Shown: piece by piece, positions 1 through 10,669 of the stretch
Position numbering within the stretch: the first letter of the stretch is position 1
Layout of the letters: the number at the start of each line of letters is the position of its first letter
Assembly: GCA_946811695.1 (NCBI GenBank)
Contig: OX328130.1
Coordinates: 68,556,745-68,620,744 of the forward strand
DNA: 64,000 nt
Reading direction: 5' to 3'
Source: Gonocerus acuteangulatus
Lineage: Eukaryota > Arthropoda > Insecta > Hemiptera > Coreidae
Program-made: the position numbers and the translations under genes
Notes under the pieces: generated by a model
The model's input: the letters and a program-made list of their open reading frames with translations, nothing else
Databases searched by the model: none
Told to the model about the DNA's origin: nothing

Positions 1-574
1 GCGGATTGCACGAATGCAAGCTTCTCATTGGCTACTGAAGGAGTTGTCATATTTTTAAACAAACCTATGATGGAATTGACCATATTCTGATTCTGAACTG
101 ATCAAATACATGCTATTTTACCTAAGTTCTCTCCGTTTTTAATGCAGAAAACTTGTAAAACCCTATTCAGCATAAAAATCCACTCGAGAATAGACTAAAA
201 TCTCAAAACTGAAAAAAATGGAGTTGTCCAACTTACCAAGCTCATTCATGTGTTTGATATAAACGACACCTCGGTTGGAAAAGGAGTGACGTAGAAAATT
301 CCCACCCCCAAGGCTGCGTGGGTAAATGTAAAGCCCATAACGTCACGGTGGAGCTGCTCCAATCAATGCTGACACTTTATGATTTATTACCTCGCCAGCT
401 CCGGCTAACTCCATCCACTCCATGTGTCAGCCACAAGAGATTATTACAGCTCTGAGAGTAAAGTTCTCAGGGTCTTCTCAAGAGATATTACTCGAGATAA
501 GAAGGTAGTTTATGAGCACCCGGAACAATGGCTATTCGCTCAAATCTACTGTATATTATGGTATATGTGGTACA
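1..574. other. Unassigned non-coding stretch
   Basis: I recognise no gene here. The only long reading frame (from 424) runs straight into the MITE that starts at 583 and has no recognisable domain, so I do not call it coding. Confidence 0.5.
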
Positions 575-582
575 AATACCAC

Positions 583-1148
583 GGTAAAAATGCAGTTTCC
601 CGCCCTCCAAACCGATTTCTTTCAAACTTTGCACAATAACGTATTTTGATGCACTAAACACGAATACGATAAAAAAAAAAACGTCGGATTTAACTAGGAA
701 AGAAGTTATTAAGCACTTAAGTTCACTGTTATGCAGGTTATGAGAGCTAATGTAAACAACTAAATTTGTGACGACTTTAAGGCATACATGCTATGCGTTT
801 CCGCTCGCTACGCTCGCTCAAGAAGATAACAAAACCCCAGTCAATCCAACTCGCTAAAATTAATAGAAAATAATATTAAGCACTAAAGTTAGGAAGGTTA
901 TAAAACTAGGCGTCATCAGCGTATTTGTAAACACGCGCATGCGCAGATATATAACATTGGGAAACAGAGAACTCTCATTTGAAATGTTCAGAAACCATTT
1001 ATTCGAAAATATTGTTAATTTTAAGGGCATCCTCACCTGTCGCTTAAGGGCATACGTGCTATGCGTTTCCGCTCACTACGCTCGCTCAAGAAAATAACAA
1101 AACCCCAGTCAATCCAACTCGCTATAATTAATAGCTCTCATTTTTACC
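583..1148. mobile_element. MITE family M1, copy 1, with 8-bp TSD
   Basis: The element starts ggtaaaaatg and ends catttttacc. It is flanked by the perfect 8-bp direct repeat aataccac (575-582 and 1149-1156). The left arm (cagtttcccgccctccaaac...) is missing from the right end, where ggtaaaaatg joins directly to the agagct motif, so the right arm carries an internal deletion. The interior holds two copies of the motif gcgtttccgctcgctacgct (about 795 and 1055) and a tgcgcatgcg-like core. No transposase is seen. An 8-bp TSD fits hAT, P or Merlin superfamilies; the GG terminus is Merlin-like, but this is inference. A longer copy lies at 50970-51946. Confidence 0.9.
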
Positions 1149-1465
1149 AATACCACTAACTCAATCACTCACTGACCTAGCGTCGCACAGCCCAAACCAC
1201 TAGACAGAAAAATTTGTAATTTTGCTGAAATTTGCTCCGTTAGCATGAGAACACTCGCTAAGAAAGGATTTGTTGATATTCAATTTTTTAAGTATTTTTA
1301 GAGGGGTTTGAATTTTTAGTTGGTTAGAGCAGGCAAACCTAGGCAGCATGTGTTGCTAGGACAACAGAACAGCTGTTACCATACTGTATCTATTTCATAG
1401 TATTATTTCCGATTGCGGTTAATTTCAACTAACAATTCAAACTAGCAATTAGAAATATCCTCTTC

Positions 1466-1655
1466 GGAGGCCCGGTGGCCTCTTTGCCAAAGGTCGTTCC
1501 CCAACCTTGGCCAAAGGGTTCGATTCCCACTACGGGGTGGTAGCTTTTCTTTAGAAAAAAGAAAAGGCATCAACCCTGTCCTGGATAGAAAAGGGTGGTA
1601 ACCTATAGATAACCCGTCCTACAATTCTTAGTTAATAATAATGGACGTTAAAATT
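1466..1655 (+). mobile_element. SINE family C, tRNA-derived head
   Basis: A tRNA-like head starts ggaggcccggtggcc and contains a good pol III B box (gggttcgattcccac, about 1526). The body continues with ggtggtagcttttctttag and ends in the module aaaagggtggtaacctatag / ataacccgtcctac. The same body and tail occur in reverse at 31453-31628 and, truncated, at 19702-19830. The head is rearranged (ggcctctttgccaaagg), so this copy is degraded. No ORF. Confidence 0.75.
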
Positions 1656-1936
1656 TAAATAATTTCAACTATTATTGCAGTCCTTGAATTACAAGCAATA
1701 AACTCTCCCTCACAGAGTTTACACTATAAGGGACAATTGCGGTGCATTTCAACTTGTATCCCATAGAGGTTTACTGGTGATGGTTCATCCGAGGTAATAA
1801 TATCCTGAACCCTTGCAAAGTCTCCTCACCCATCAGCATCCCCAGTCAGAACACTTCTTGGTGATGCTCGCAACTATGGGTGTTTCCAAATGACATCTTG
1901 GAAACATAAATGTAAACGTACATTTATTATTTGAGA

Positions 1937-2268
1937 CTTTGGCCCCGTGAGAGACTTTGGCCCTGTTTGACACTGGCCCCGTGAGAGACTTTGGCCCCGT
2001 GAGAGACTTTGGCCCCGTTAGACACTGGCCCCGTGAGAGACTTTGGCCCCGTGAGAGACTTTGGCCCCGTTAGACACTGGCCCCGTGAGAGACTTTGGCC
2101 CCGTGAGAGACTTTGGCCCCGTGAGAGACTTTGGCCCCGTGAGAGACTTTGGCCCCGTGAGAGACTTTGGCCCCGTGAGAGACTTTGGCCCCGTGAGAGA
2201 CTTTGGCCCCGTTAGACACTGGCCCCGTGAGAGACTTTGGCCCCGTGAGAGACTTTGGCCCCGTGACC
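1937..2268. repeat. 18-bp minisatellite
   Basis: About 18 tandem units of gactttggccccgtgaga. A few units carry the variant ttagacactggccccgt, about 16-17 bp long. Because 18 is a multiple of 3, long open frames (repeating RERLWP) exist, but they are repeat artefacts and not genes. Confidence 0.95.
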
Positions 2269-2269
2269 A

Positions 2270-3389
2270 GCTACCATAACAGCAGTTAAAAACAGCAGAA
2301 TAATTGTTTAGATATTTAGGAAGTGCCGATAATGTTTGGCTCCTTCCGTATACTGATCATTGACATGTATACGCAGGCCAGCATAATTAATTATTGTACT
2401 TATAATTGTACAGATTTTAAATAAACATGAATAAAACTGAAAAAAAAAAACATTTATTATTGACAACGAATTTTAACCTGTACTGGTTAAACTGCTGTTA
2501 CTGCTAACCTATAAATAACGGGTTTTCTCTTCGTCATCTCAACTGGTCCGGGGCACCCCTTTGTCCAGAAACATTATACTTTGATTACTCATCAATTGAT
2601 GAATAACAAGTAGGTTGACGGGGGCCGTGCTATAATAAACTGCACAAAATTATAGGTGCAGGTAGCCTTAATTTTGATGAAACAATATTTAATTTAATTT
2701 TTTTTAAATTTTAACGTCCATTTAAAAAACAACACAATATTTAACGCAATAAAATAACTACCTATCTGCCTTGATGAAGCACGGGTATTCAGCAATATAT
2801 ATAAGATTATCTTATATGAAACTTGAAATATAAAAATCAAGGTTAGTAGGAAAATCAAAACTGAAACCTTGGAGTCATCTTCAGACAAATATTTCAATAA
2901 ACCATAAACCATTGTAAGGTTCGTCCATATTTCTCCAATGGAAATGGATTGTTCTCTTTGAGAGGAGTATGAAAGGAATCTGTCGATGGATTGATGTATT
3001 GCCTTCAGTTGGCAACGAGGCCAAGGATCGGCTTCTCTTTTTCTTTATTGTTAGAAGAAAAAAAAATAAGGAGAAATGACCAAGTTATTTTACTGGAGTT
3101 TTGTATTGTACACAGTTTGTTAAGTCGCTCATATAGAATTATGGCGTCATGAATCAGGCACGTGTATGCACGCACTGGAAGATTAACGTGCTATCTATAG
3201 GTTACCACCTTTATAGAGAGCAGGGAAACTCTTTAGTAAGCCTTCTGATGAAGTAGTTTTATGGATTAGCAGATCTGTTATGTTTTAGCAGTTAATCGCC
3301 ATTAGAATCAGCATGTTACTGCTGCCATCGACTAGAAATAACAGAAACTGTGGTTAGCTGTTTAGGAGCTGCTGGCAAGCAGATAGCAG
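2270..3389. other. Unassigned non-coding stretch
   Basis: AT-rich sequence without a recognisable gene. A short piece at about 3190-3225 (ctataggttaccaccttta) matches the tail module of SINE family C in reverse orientation. The open frame at 2694-2912 (minus strand) is low-complexity hydrophobic and matches nothing I know. Confidence 0.4.
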
Positions 3390-3390
3390 T

Positions 3391-4460
3391 TCGCTGTTAG
3401 CTCTACCGATTCTCTTTCTATGTGCTGACAACCTCGTCCTCCTAGCTTCTAACTTGCTAATTTTGTCTCTACAATCGAAATCATGGCAGATAGCTGTTAG
3501 CTCTACCGATTCTCTTTCTATGTGCTGACAACCTCGTCCTCCTAGCTCCTAACTTGCTAATTTTGTCTCTACAATCGAAATCATGGTAGATAGCTGTTAG
3601 CTCTACCGATTCTCTTTCTATGTGCTGACAACCTCGTCCTCCTAGCTCCTAACTTGCTAATTTTGTCTCTAAAATCGAAATCATGGCAGATAGCTGTTAG
3701 CTCTACCGATTCTCTTTCTCTGTGCTGACAAACTCGTCCTCCTAGCTGCTAACTTGCTAATTTAGTCTCTACAATCGAAATCATGGCAGATAGCTGTTAG
3801 CTCTACCGATTCTCTTTCTATGTGGTGACAAACTCGTCCTCCTAGCTCCTAACTTGCTAATTTTGTCTCTACAATCGAAATCATGGCAGATATCTGTTAG
3901 CTCTACCGATTCTCTTTCTATGTGCTGACAACCTCGTCCTCCTAGCTCCTAACTTGCTAATTTTGTCTCTAAAATCGAAATCATGGCAGATAGCTGTTAG
4001 CTCTACCGATTCTCTTTCTCTGTGCTGACAAACTCGTCCTCCTAGCTCCTAACTTGCTAATTTAGTCTCTACAATCGAAATCATGGTAGATAGCTGTTAG
4101 CTCTACCGATTCTCTTTCTCTGTGCTGACAAACTCGTCCTCCTAGCTCCTAACTTGCTAATTTTGTCTCTACAATCGAAATCATGGCAGATAGCTGTTAG
4201 CTCTACCGATTCTCTTTCTCTGTGCTGACAAACTCGTCCTCCTAGCTCCTAACTTGCTAATTTAGTCTCTACAATCGAAATCATGGTAGATAGCTGTTAG
4301 CTCTACCGATTCTCTTTCTCTGTGCTGACAAACTCGTCCTCCTAGCTCCTAACTTGCTAATTTTGTCTCTACAATCGAAATCATGGTAGATAGCTGTTAG
4401 CTCTACCGATTCTCTTTCTCTGTGCTTGTCCTTTAAGCTGCTAACCTGCTAATGTAATCT
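3391..4460. repeat. 100-bp satellite array with higher-order units
   Basis: The landmark tcatggyaga recurs at 3481, 3581, 3681 and so on to 4381, exactly every 100 bp, giving about 10.5 units. Variants (tctatgtgctgacaacc against tctctgtgctgacaaac; ttttgtc against tttagtc; acaatcg against aaaatcg) show higher-order structure: 3981-4180 and 4181-4380 are identical 200-bp dimers, and the variant order of 3481-3780 is largely repeated in 3781-4080. The last unit decays after 4430. No ORF. Confidence 0.97.
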
Positions 4461-4528
4461 ATAATATAAATACAGTTTTAGGATTTTCGTTAATTTATTT
4501 TTCATCCGAACTTATTGCCCTTTTGCAG

Positions 4529-5351
4529 GCTTGTGGATGAAACTACTCGGCATGGATGAGACAAGGTACCCAAAATTATGCTATCAGAAATTACTCCTCC
4601 TGGACTCAAAACCGACCAATTTTTCTTCGCAAAACTGGGTAACGAAGTTAAAATATTTTCTTTTAAAGTATGAAATAACAGACCAAATCACAGCTCAAAC
4701 CCCAAATTTCAAATTACTCAAAGAAATAGCGCCAAAATTAAAAGCAAACCTGATTAAAGATGACCTAGACCATATCAACACAACCTCCTACAGTCCCATA
4801 TATAGTGCAATTCATACCTACAACAGCTACCTTCTAGTAAATATGAACTTAAATAGACAAAGAATCATAAGTCAACTAAGATTAGCGAACAAGAAGACAC
4901 TTTACCTCAGCATCCACCGTCAAAGGTACAAAATAGAAACGAACAAATATGCACCAACTGTGAATTGTAACAAGAAGACTTGGAGCATCTGCTGTGGCGA
5001 TGACCTGAATACTCAAATCTCAGAAATACTCTGAAAACCATTATTGAACAACACACCAACAACTCCGTAACTTATTATTTCCTGACCACCTCTAACATCA
5101 CCGATATAAACGCCTTTACTTGGAGGATGTAATGAAGAAAAGAGGCAACCGCAGCGTGTAGTAAACGAACCGAAATATCAGTTCTTAATTATTCTGTATT
5201 ATAAAAGCATATTTTATTTTCTTGTTTTATAAGAGTCTACTATAATTTAATTTTCATGAATTGTATATATTTACCCTGACCATATTTGTAAGAACAATGT
5301 TCAATTACAAATAAATTATTATAAATTATTCAATTATTATTATTATTATTA
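4529..5351 (+). mobile_element. 5'-truncated non-LTR retrotransposon with TSD
   Basis: The insert is bounded by a 17-bp direct repeat with one mismatch: ttattgcccttttgcag at 4512-4528 and ttattgctcttttgcag at 5352-5368. The 3' end is an (ATT)n microsatellite (about 5333-5351) instead of poly(A), as in CR1/L2/I-type elements. The coding remnant is described separately. Insertion directly abuts the end of the 100-bp satellite region. Confidence 0.85.
4531..5130 (+). pseudogene. Retrotransposon ORF2 C-terminus, frameshifted
   Basis: This is the C-terminal tail of a non-LTR retrotransposon polyprotein. The first frame (4531 to about 4948) gives the region downstream of RT, including RQRIISQLRLANKKTLYLS, a segment typical of the stretch before the C-terminal Cys/His motif. 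The expected motif is found only after a shift to another frame at about 4945: ICTNCEL, then QEDLEHLLWR, then PEYSNLRNTL, with two in-frame stops before the terminal stop near 5129. At least one frameshift and two nonsense mutations are present, so the copy is dead. Lineage is uncertain (CR1/L2-like). Confidence 0.7.
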
Positions 5352-5369
5352 TTATTGCTCTTTTGCAGA

Positions 5370-6020
5370 GCAGCAAAGAAATTTAACATTTCTAAATAAT
5401 GGGATATTATAAGAAATTTCATTACAAATTTTTTGGAAGATCTCTTGCGTGAATACCTTTGGGAGCGAAAGATGTACGTAAAACGTAATTTTTATCAAAA
5501 AAAATAAATATGTTCCGGAAATATTTGGATTAGCGCATACATCAATCATCTCTCAACGCCCAACTGGAAAAAGAAGCACCATGGACTATTAAGTGTGTGC
5601 GTTGCTGAGAAAATTAGGCATTGAGAAATTAAATACAGGTCTAAGCAACATGATCTGGATTATGAACAGCCAAGACCAATATAAGGAACTGTTGTACCGT
5701 CCACGCTAGTTGCACAAGCTCAAATATCAACCCAAAGCTAACAATTTGGATTAGGATTAGGATTTGTTTTGACAAGGGCGATAAACAGTATAGTCCTTAC
5801 ACCCTTTGTTTGTGTTCTATATATCAGTGGGATTAAAAATAATTAGCTTAATTCAATAGATATTGTTTGGAAATGAAGGGTACTCAATCCTTTACTTCGC
5901 TTTTTCTATAATAGTACGTCTGATTACAGTGATTCCTTATAGTTATTAAGTTGTATCTAGCCTAGGCATACCTATATTACATATCTATACACACTAATAT
6001 ACATATATATTTAGTCTATT
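5370..6020. other. Unassigned AT-rich stretch
   Basis: No gene or repeat family recognised. It may be the old insertion site flanking the large retrotransposon to the right. Confidence 0.4.
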
Positions 6021-6023
6021 TAC

Positions 6024-6141
6024 ATTGTTTTTTTTTTAATTTTTTATTTATTTATTTATTTATTTTTTATTTTATTTTTTATTTATTTTTTTTTTTTTTT
6101 TTATTTTTTTTTTTATTTATTTTATTTTTTTTTATTATTAT

Positions 6142-6192
<51 letters not shown>

Positions 6193-6256
6193 GCGTCCTT
6201 TTATCGCTTGCTTTCATAAGTAGTAGATATTTACAGTATTTCTCTTTACTTCTTTG

Positions 6257-6296
<40 letters not shown>
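6024..6296. repeat. Poly(T)/TTTA-rich low-complexity tract
   Basis: Two runs of about 40-56 T interrupted by TTA and TTTA repeats. On the minus strand this reads as poly(A) with TAA/TAAA repeats and probably contains the tail of the retrotransposon to the right. Confidence 0.85.
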
Positions 6297-6542
6297 CCCT
6301 ACGACTTGTACCATATATAATATAACAATGGTACAACAAACTATATACAATATAAACTATATACAATATAAACACTATACAATATAAATAACATAACAAC
6401 ATCCTTATATATTTACAGACTATTTACAACATGCAATTTATAAAGTATATTTACGATCTATTTACAATATTCATTTATAAGATTTATGGACTACTCCATT
6501 AGCTTGCTTTGGGAGTTCCTATTTTTAAGAAACTTGGGGGTT

Positions 6543-9500
6543 TTAGATTTTTGAAATAAGTTGTGTTTCTCTAAGTAGCTCTAGAATCTTGTCTGCTGTG
6601 TCTATTGAGTCTCTTAGAGCTGTGTCCTTGTTACGGGGGATTCCATACTTTAGGAATATTTGATGTAACGCGGTACATTCCTCTAGTATATGGTGAACTG
6701 TTAGTGGCGCTCGGCAGGTTTCACATCTGGGCTGGGGGTCTTTAGTTATTAGGTATGCATGAGTTAGATTGGTGTGGCCTATTCGCATCCTCGTTAAGAC
6801 CACTTCTTCTCTCCTGTTACCTCTCACTGAGCTTCTCCATGGCTTTGTAGTTGGTTTAATTCCTCTTAATTTGTTGGTCAGAGGGATTTCTTCCCACATT
6901 GATTCCCATTTATTCTTAACTCTGGATTTTAGCCAACTTTTTATATCACTTGGTTCATATATTTGAAGCTCGGGGCTATTCATCTGGGCTGCTTCCTTGG
7001 CTGCTTTATCTGCCATTTCATTCCCTGGTATACCTGAATGACCTGGGGTCCAAAGGAATTGTACTGTTTTATTAAGGTTCTTTAGGATTTCCAGATAATT
7101 TTGGATTTTGTTGAGTGTAGGTCCTTTTTTATTGTAGCTTACTATACTCTGGAGGGCAGACATGGAATCAGAACATAATAGTATATGTGAGTTAGTGATG
7201 TTTATAGATAAATAAAGGGCTGTGGCTATTGCTAGGAGTTCTGCGGTGTATATTGATATATAAGGTGGTAATTTATATTTTTTGGCTAACCCATTATGGA
7301 TAACTGCAAATCCAACATTTCCTTCCTGCTTGGATCCATCTGTATACAGAGCTTCATAGTTTTGATATTGTTGCAATATATCATTTAATTTGAATTTATG
7401 TTGTCCTGGTTGCACCTTCTTGAAGCTTAGGTCTATTTTCGGAGGGTGGTATTTCCATGAAGGTGGCCTTGATATTTGTTGGTTTGCTTCAACAGGGATG
7501 TCATGGATTTCACTAATCACTACTTTATGCCTGATTCCTATTGGAGCTGGTTTTCTGGGGTTTGATTCATAGATTCTAAGATGGCGTGGATAAAATATAT
7601 GGTTGTAGGCTGGGTTGGTTTGTTGGAGTTTGATTTTGACTATGTAGTTATTTATTAGTTCCTGCCTACGAAACAGAAGAGGTGGTATGGAGGCTTCCGC
7701 ACATAGGCTTACTATAGGACTGGTCCTGAATGCCCCTGTTGCAAGTCTGATCCCAGTGTGGTGGATACTATCTAAGAGTTGGAGGCGACTTCCACTTGCA
7801 GAAGAATACACTACACTGCCGTAGTCGATCTTAGAGCGAATAAGGCTAGTGTAGACCATAAGCATTGATTTACGATCAGCCCCCCAGGAAGTACTGGCAA
7901 GCACTTTCATGATCCTCAGTCGCTTAGAGCATTCCTCTCGTAGGTACATGATGTGTTTTTGCCATGTAAGCTTTCTATCTAGGACCAAGCCTAGGAATTT
8001 AGTGCTTTCGCAGAACGACAAAGTTTGCCCATATAAGGTCAGCTGAGGAATTTGAGTTTGGTTCCTCTTACGTGAGAATAGTATACCTCTGGTCTTTTCC
8101 GTTGAAAAACGGAGATTTTTATTCGCAGACCAGGTTTCCAAATCATTTAGCACTTTTTGGAGAGTTCTGCGCATCCATGCATGGTTTTGGAACCTTAGCA
8201 GAATCGCCAGGTCATCCACGTAGAGGAATGCTTTAATCGACCCAGGCATGATATTGGCTGCTGAGTTTATTGCAATAGCAAATAAAGTACAACTCAGAAC
8301 ACTTCCTTGGGGGATGCCGTATGCTATTTCTTTGCAACTAGAGGTCGTATCTCCTACTCTTACTTGAATATATCTTCTGTGTAAGAAGCTCTTTATAAAG
8401 CTGGGAAGAGCTCCCCTGAAGCCCCAAGCATGCAATGTTTCTAATATTGTTTTCCGGTCAACAGTATCGTAGGCCTTTTCCAAGTCAAAAAATACACCCA
8501 CTGCTTCTTTCTGTTCCACATATGTGTTGAGGATTTCTGCTTCTAACGTCACTAGTTGGTCTATTGTCGACCTGCCTTTCCGAAAGCCACATTGGATGGA
8601 AGATAGTAGGTTAAATTTTTCTATTACCCATGTCAATCGTCTGTTGACCATCTTTTCCATGAGTTTTGATAAGCAGCTTGTGAGTGAAATCGGGCGGTAA
8701 CTGCTAGGACTTAATTTATCTTTTCCAGGTTTTAATACAGGAATGACAATAGATTCACGCCATGAATTTGGGTAATTAGAGGTTACCCATATTTTATTGA
8801 ATACATTTAGCAGGTAATGTTTTACGGAAGGTGGAAAGTTTTTAATCATTTCATTATGGATTTCATCTTTTCCAGGTGTTGAAGATTTCAATTCTCCTAT
8901 TGCTACTTGCAGCTCCCAGAAGGTGAATGGGCAGTTGTAATCGTAAGGAATTAGAGGATCTTGAGGTGAAGTGTCCGTAAAATCTACTTGATGTTGGGGG
9001 TGATTGTCATGGTTTAAATTGGGAGAATTTTGAGAGTTTGAGATGGCTGTAAAGTAGTTTACTAGAGCTTCAGATGTTTCATGAGGATTATAGGTTATTT
9101 CATTTTGAATTTTAAGGATTGGAACTTCATTGTTATATTGACCTGCTATGCTCCGAAGTTTTTGCCACACTTTTTTTATGGGGGTGTTGATGGATATTGT
9201 GCTTATGTAGTCTGCCCAGGAGCTTCTTTTTTTATTTTTCACTAGATTTCTGACAATTGACTTCTGCTTTTTGTAATTTATAAGGTTATCTTTTGTTGGG
9301 CTTTTCTGAAATTTTTTGAGAGCTTTATTTTTTAGTGTAATGGACTTCCGACATTCCTCGTCAAACCATGGAGTATGGTTTCCTTTCGGAAGTCCTTTGG
9401 TTTTTTTAATTGTCTGTAGAGCTGTTGTAATAATATTGTGGGTGAAACTGTCAATTATCTCATCTATATTTCCGGTGAGCTGTTTTGTGTATTTGTTGAG

Positions 9501-10226
9501 TGTTTCTGTGAAGTCTTCCCAATTGGCTGATTCAATGATCCATTTTGGATGTCGGTTTATCTTGGGTAAATCAGAATTAAAATTTACAAGTATTGGAAAG
9601 TGATCGCTCCCATATTGTTCGCCACAGACACTCCAGGTTAATTGTGTAACAAGGTTTGGTGAGATGAAAGCTAGATCTAAGGCAGATGTTGTTCCTGATC
9701 TTGGACAGAGGTATGTTGGTTCTCCTGTATTCAGTACGAGTGAGTCTGTTGTATCTATGATTCTTCTGATGATATTTCCCCTAGTGTTTGGTGTTGCTGT
9801 ACTCCAGGACTGATGTGACCCATTCAAATCCCCGACTACTATATATGGTGTGGGAAGTCTGGTAATTAGTTGCAATAAGGCTGTTTCATTTATTCGTTCA
9901 GTTGGAGGTAAATAAATGTTACAGATGGTAACGTCAAAACGCAATTTGACCCTAATGATGAGTGCTTGAAGTGGAGTTTGTATGTCCAGTTCTTCGGCAA
10001 ATAGACCGCTTCGAACTGCAATGGCAACTCCCCCGTGGGCTCGCTCATTTTCCCTAAGTTCTATTTCTTTCCTGTAGATGGAGTAATTTTTTATATTTAC
10101 GTTAATGTTGGAAGTAAGTTTTGTTTCTTGCAGGCACAATATAGCAGGGTTGGAATCTTTTAAGAGAATCTGCAGCTCCTCAAATTGGGTACGAAGGCCA
10201 TTTAGGTTCCAGCTAATTATAGACAT
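6543..10226 (-). CDS. Retrotransposon ORF2: endonuclease, RT, RNase H
   Basis: A 1227-aa protein that nicks target DNA, reverse-transcribes element RNA at the nick and removes RNA from the hybrid. Residues 1-220 form an AP-like endonuclease: N7 in SWNLNG, E34 in LQET, D133/N135 in GDLNG, D184 in ALDLAF, and SDH at 207-209. RT spans about 440-760: RPISL (511), FFDLEKAYD with D581, GIPQGSVLS (637), YVDD (669-672), KFLGLVLD (743). RNase H spans about 955-1080 with the DEDD set D963 (YTDGS), E996 (AELLAI), D1020 (CSDS) and D1073, plus H1063 (PGHSGIPGNE). A C-terminal Cys/His motif follows (C1168, C1171, H1178/1179, C1184). No stops or frameshifts. The ATG at 10226 lies three residues before the first conserved endonuclease motif, which supports this start. 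ORF1 lies upstream on the same strand. Confidence 0.95.
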   Translation of the reverse strand: MSIISWNLNGLRTQFEELQILLKDSNPAILCLQETKLTSNINVNIKNYSIYRKEIELRENERAHGGVAIAVRSGLFAEELDIQTPLQALIIRVKLRFDVTICNIYLPPTERINETALLQLITRLPTPYIVVGDLNGSHQSWSTATPNTRGNIIRRIIDTTDSLVLNTGEPTYLCPRSGTTSALDLAFISPNLVTQLTWSVCGEQYGSDHFPILVNFNSDLPKINRHPKWIIESANWEDFTETLNKYTKQLTGNIDEIIDSFTHNIITTALQTIKKTKGLPKGNHTPWFDEECRKSITLKNKALKKFQKSPTKDNLINYKKQKSIVRNLVKNKKRSSWADYISTISINTPIKKVWQKLRSIAGQYNNEVPILKIQNEITYNPHETSEALVNYFTAISNSQNSPNLNHDNHPQHQVDFTDTSPQDPLIPYDYNCPFTFWELQVAIGELKSSTPGKDEIHNEMIKNFPPSVKHYLLNVFNKIWVTSNYPNSWRESIVIPVLKPGKDKLSPSSYRPISLTSCLSKLMEKMVNRRLTWVIEKFNLLSSIQCGFRKGRSTIDQLVTLEAEILNTYVEQKEAVGVFFDLEKAYDTVDRKTILETLHAWGFRGALPSFIKSFLHRRYIQVRVGDTTSSCKEIAYGIPQGSVLSCTLFAIAINSAANIMPGSIKAFLYVDDLAILLRFQNHAWMRRTLQKVLNDLETWSANKNLRFSTEKTRGILFSRKRNQTQIPQLTLYGQTLSFCESTKFLGLVLDRKLTWQKHIMYLREECSKRLRIMKVLASTSWGADRKSMLMVYTSLIRSKIDYGSVVYSSASGSRLQLLDSIHHTGIRLATGAFRTSPIVSLCAEASIPPLLFRRQELINNYIVKIKLQQTNPAYNHIFYPRHLRIYESNPRKPAPIGIRHKVVISEIHDIPVEANQQISRPPSWKYHPPKIDLSFKKVQPGQHKFKLNDILQQYQNYEALYTDGSKQEGNVGFAVIHNGLAKKYKLPPYISIYTAELLAIATALYLSINITNSHILLCSDSMSALQSIVSYNKKGPTLNKIQNYLEILKNLNKTVQFLWTPGHSGIPGNEMADKAAKEAAQMNSPELQIYEPSDIKSWLKSRVKNKWESMWEEIPLTNKLRGIKPTTKPWRSSVRGNRREEVVLTRMRIGHTNLTHAYLITKDPQPRCETCRAPLTVHHILEECTALHQIFLKYGIPRNKDTALRDSIDTADKILELLRETQLISKI

Positions 10227-10669
10227 GGCAATATGAATGTGGGGGTAGTCCTATTTTACTGAATATACTATTTACAAGTAGGAGACGTGCTATAATTATT
10301 TTGATTTTATTATTATATAATAATGATTTATATATATTTAGATATATGTACATTAGCTTAGCTGTTGTTAGCTGTAGGGATTCAATTATATTTACAAATA
10401 CTAGGTATGGGATTTTAGGCATATATGAATATTGAGCGAAGAAAAAGGTTTGAGTACCCTTCAAATAATCTATTAGTGTTATTGATATAGTAATATATTT
10501 TGAAAATTCATTTTTATTTATTGTAGTTTTTCTTTTTATAAAATAACTTTTTTCCCTGATAATTGGATTTGGTGGTGTGTGTGGATGTGTGTTTGAGTGA
10601 AGAGGTGGTTTACTGTTATGATAGTATGTCATTATGTGGGTGTTTATTTTCATATAATGCATAGGGTTG
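10227..10669 (-). other. Spacer between ORF1 and ORF2
   Basis: 443 bp, AT-rich, with an overlapping frame (10833-10213) that has no recognisable domain. A spacer this long argues against simple stop-codon overlap coupling of ORF2 translation, unlike elements whose two ORFs overlap or abut. Confidence 0.6.

Noticed and set aside
2009..2279. Open frames with repeating RERLWP / GPVRDF peptides
   Set aside because: They are translations of an 18-bp minisatellite; no start context, no other coding signal.
3391..4460. CRISPR-like array
   Set aside because: Units are contiguous 100-bp tandem repeats without unique spacers, in a eukaryotic context.
4512..4528. ttttgcag as a splice acceptor before the frame at 4531
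   Set aside because: The same 17 bp recurs at 5352-5368 as the other half of a target-site duplication.
9316..9603. Plus-strand frames inside ORF2 (6769, 7390, 9316)
   Set aside because: Antisense shadows of an intact, domain-supported ORF2.
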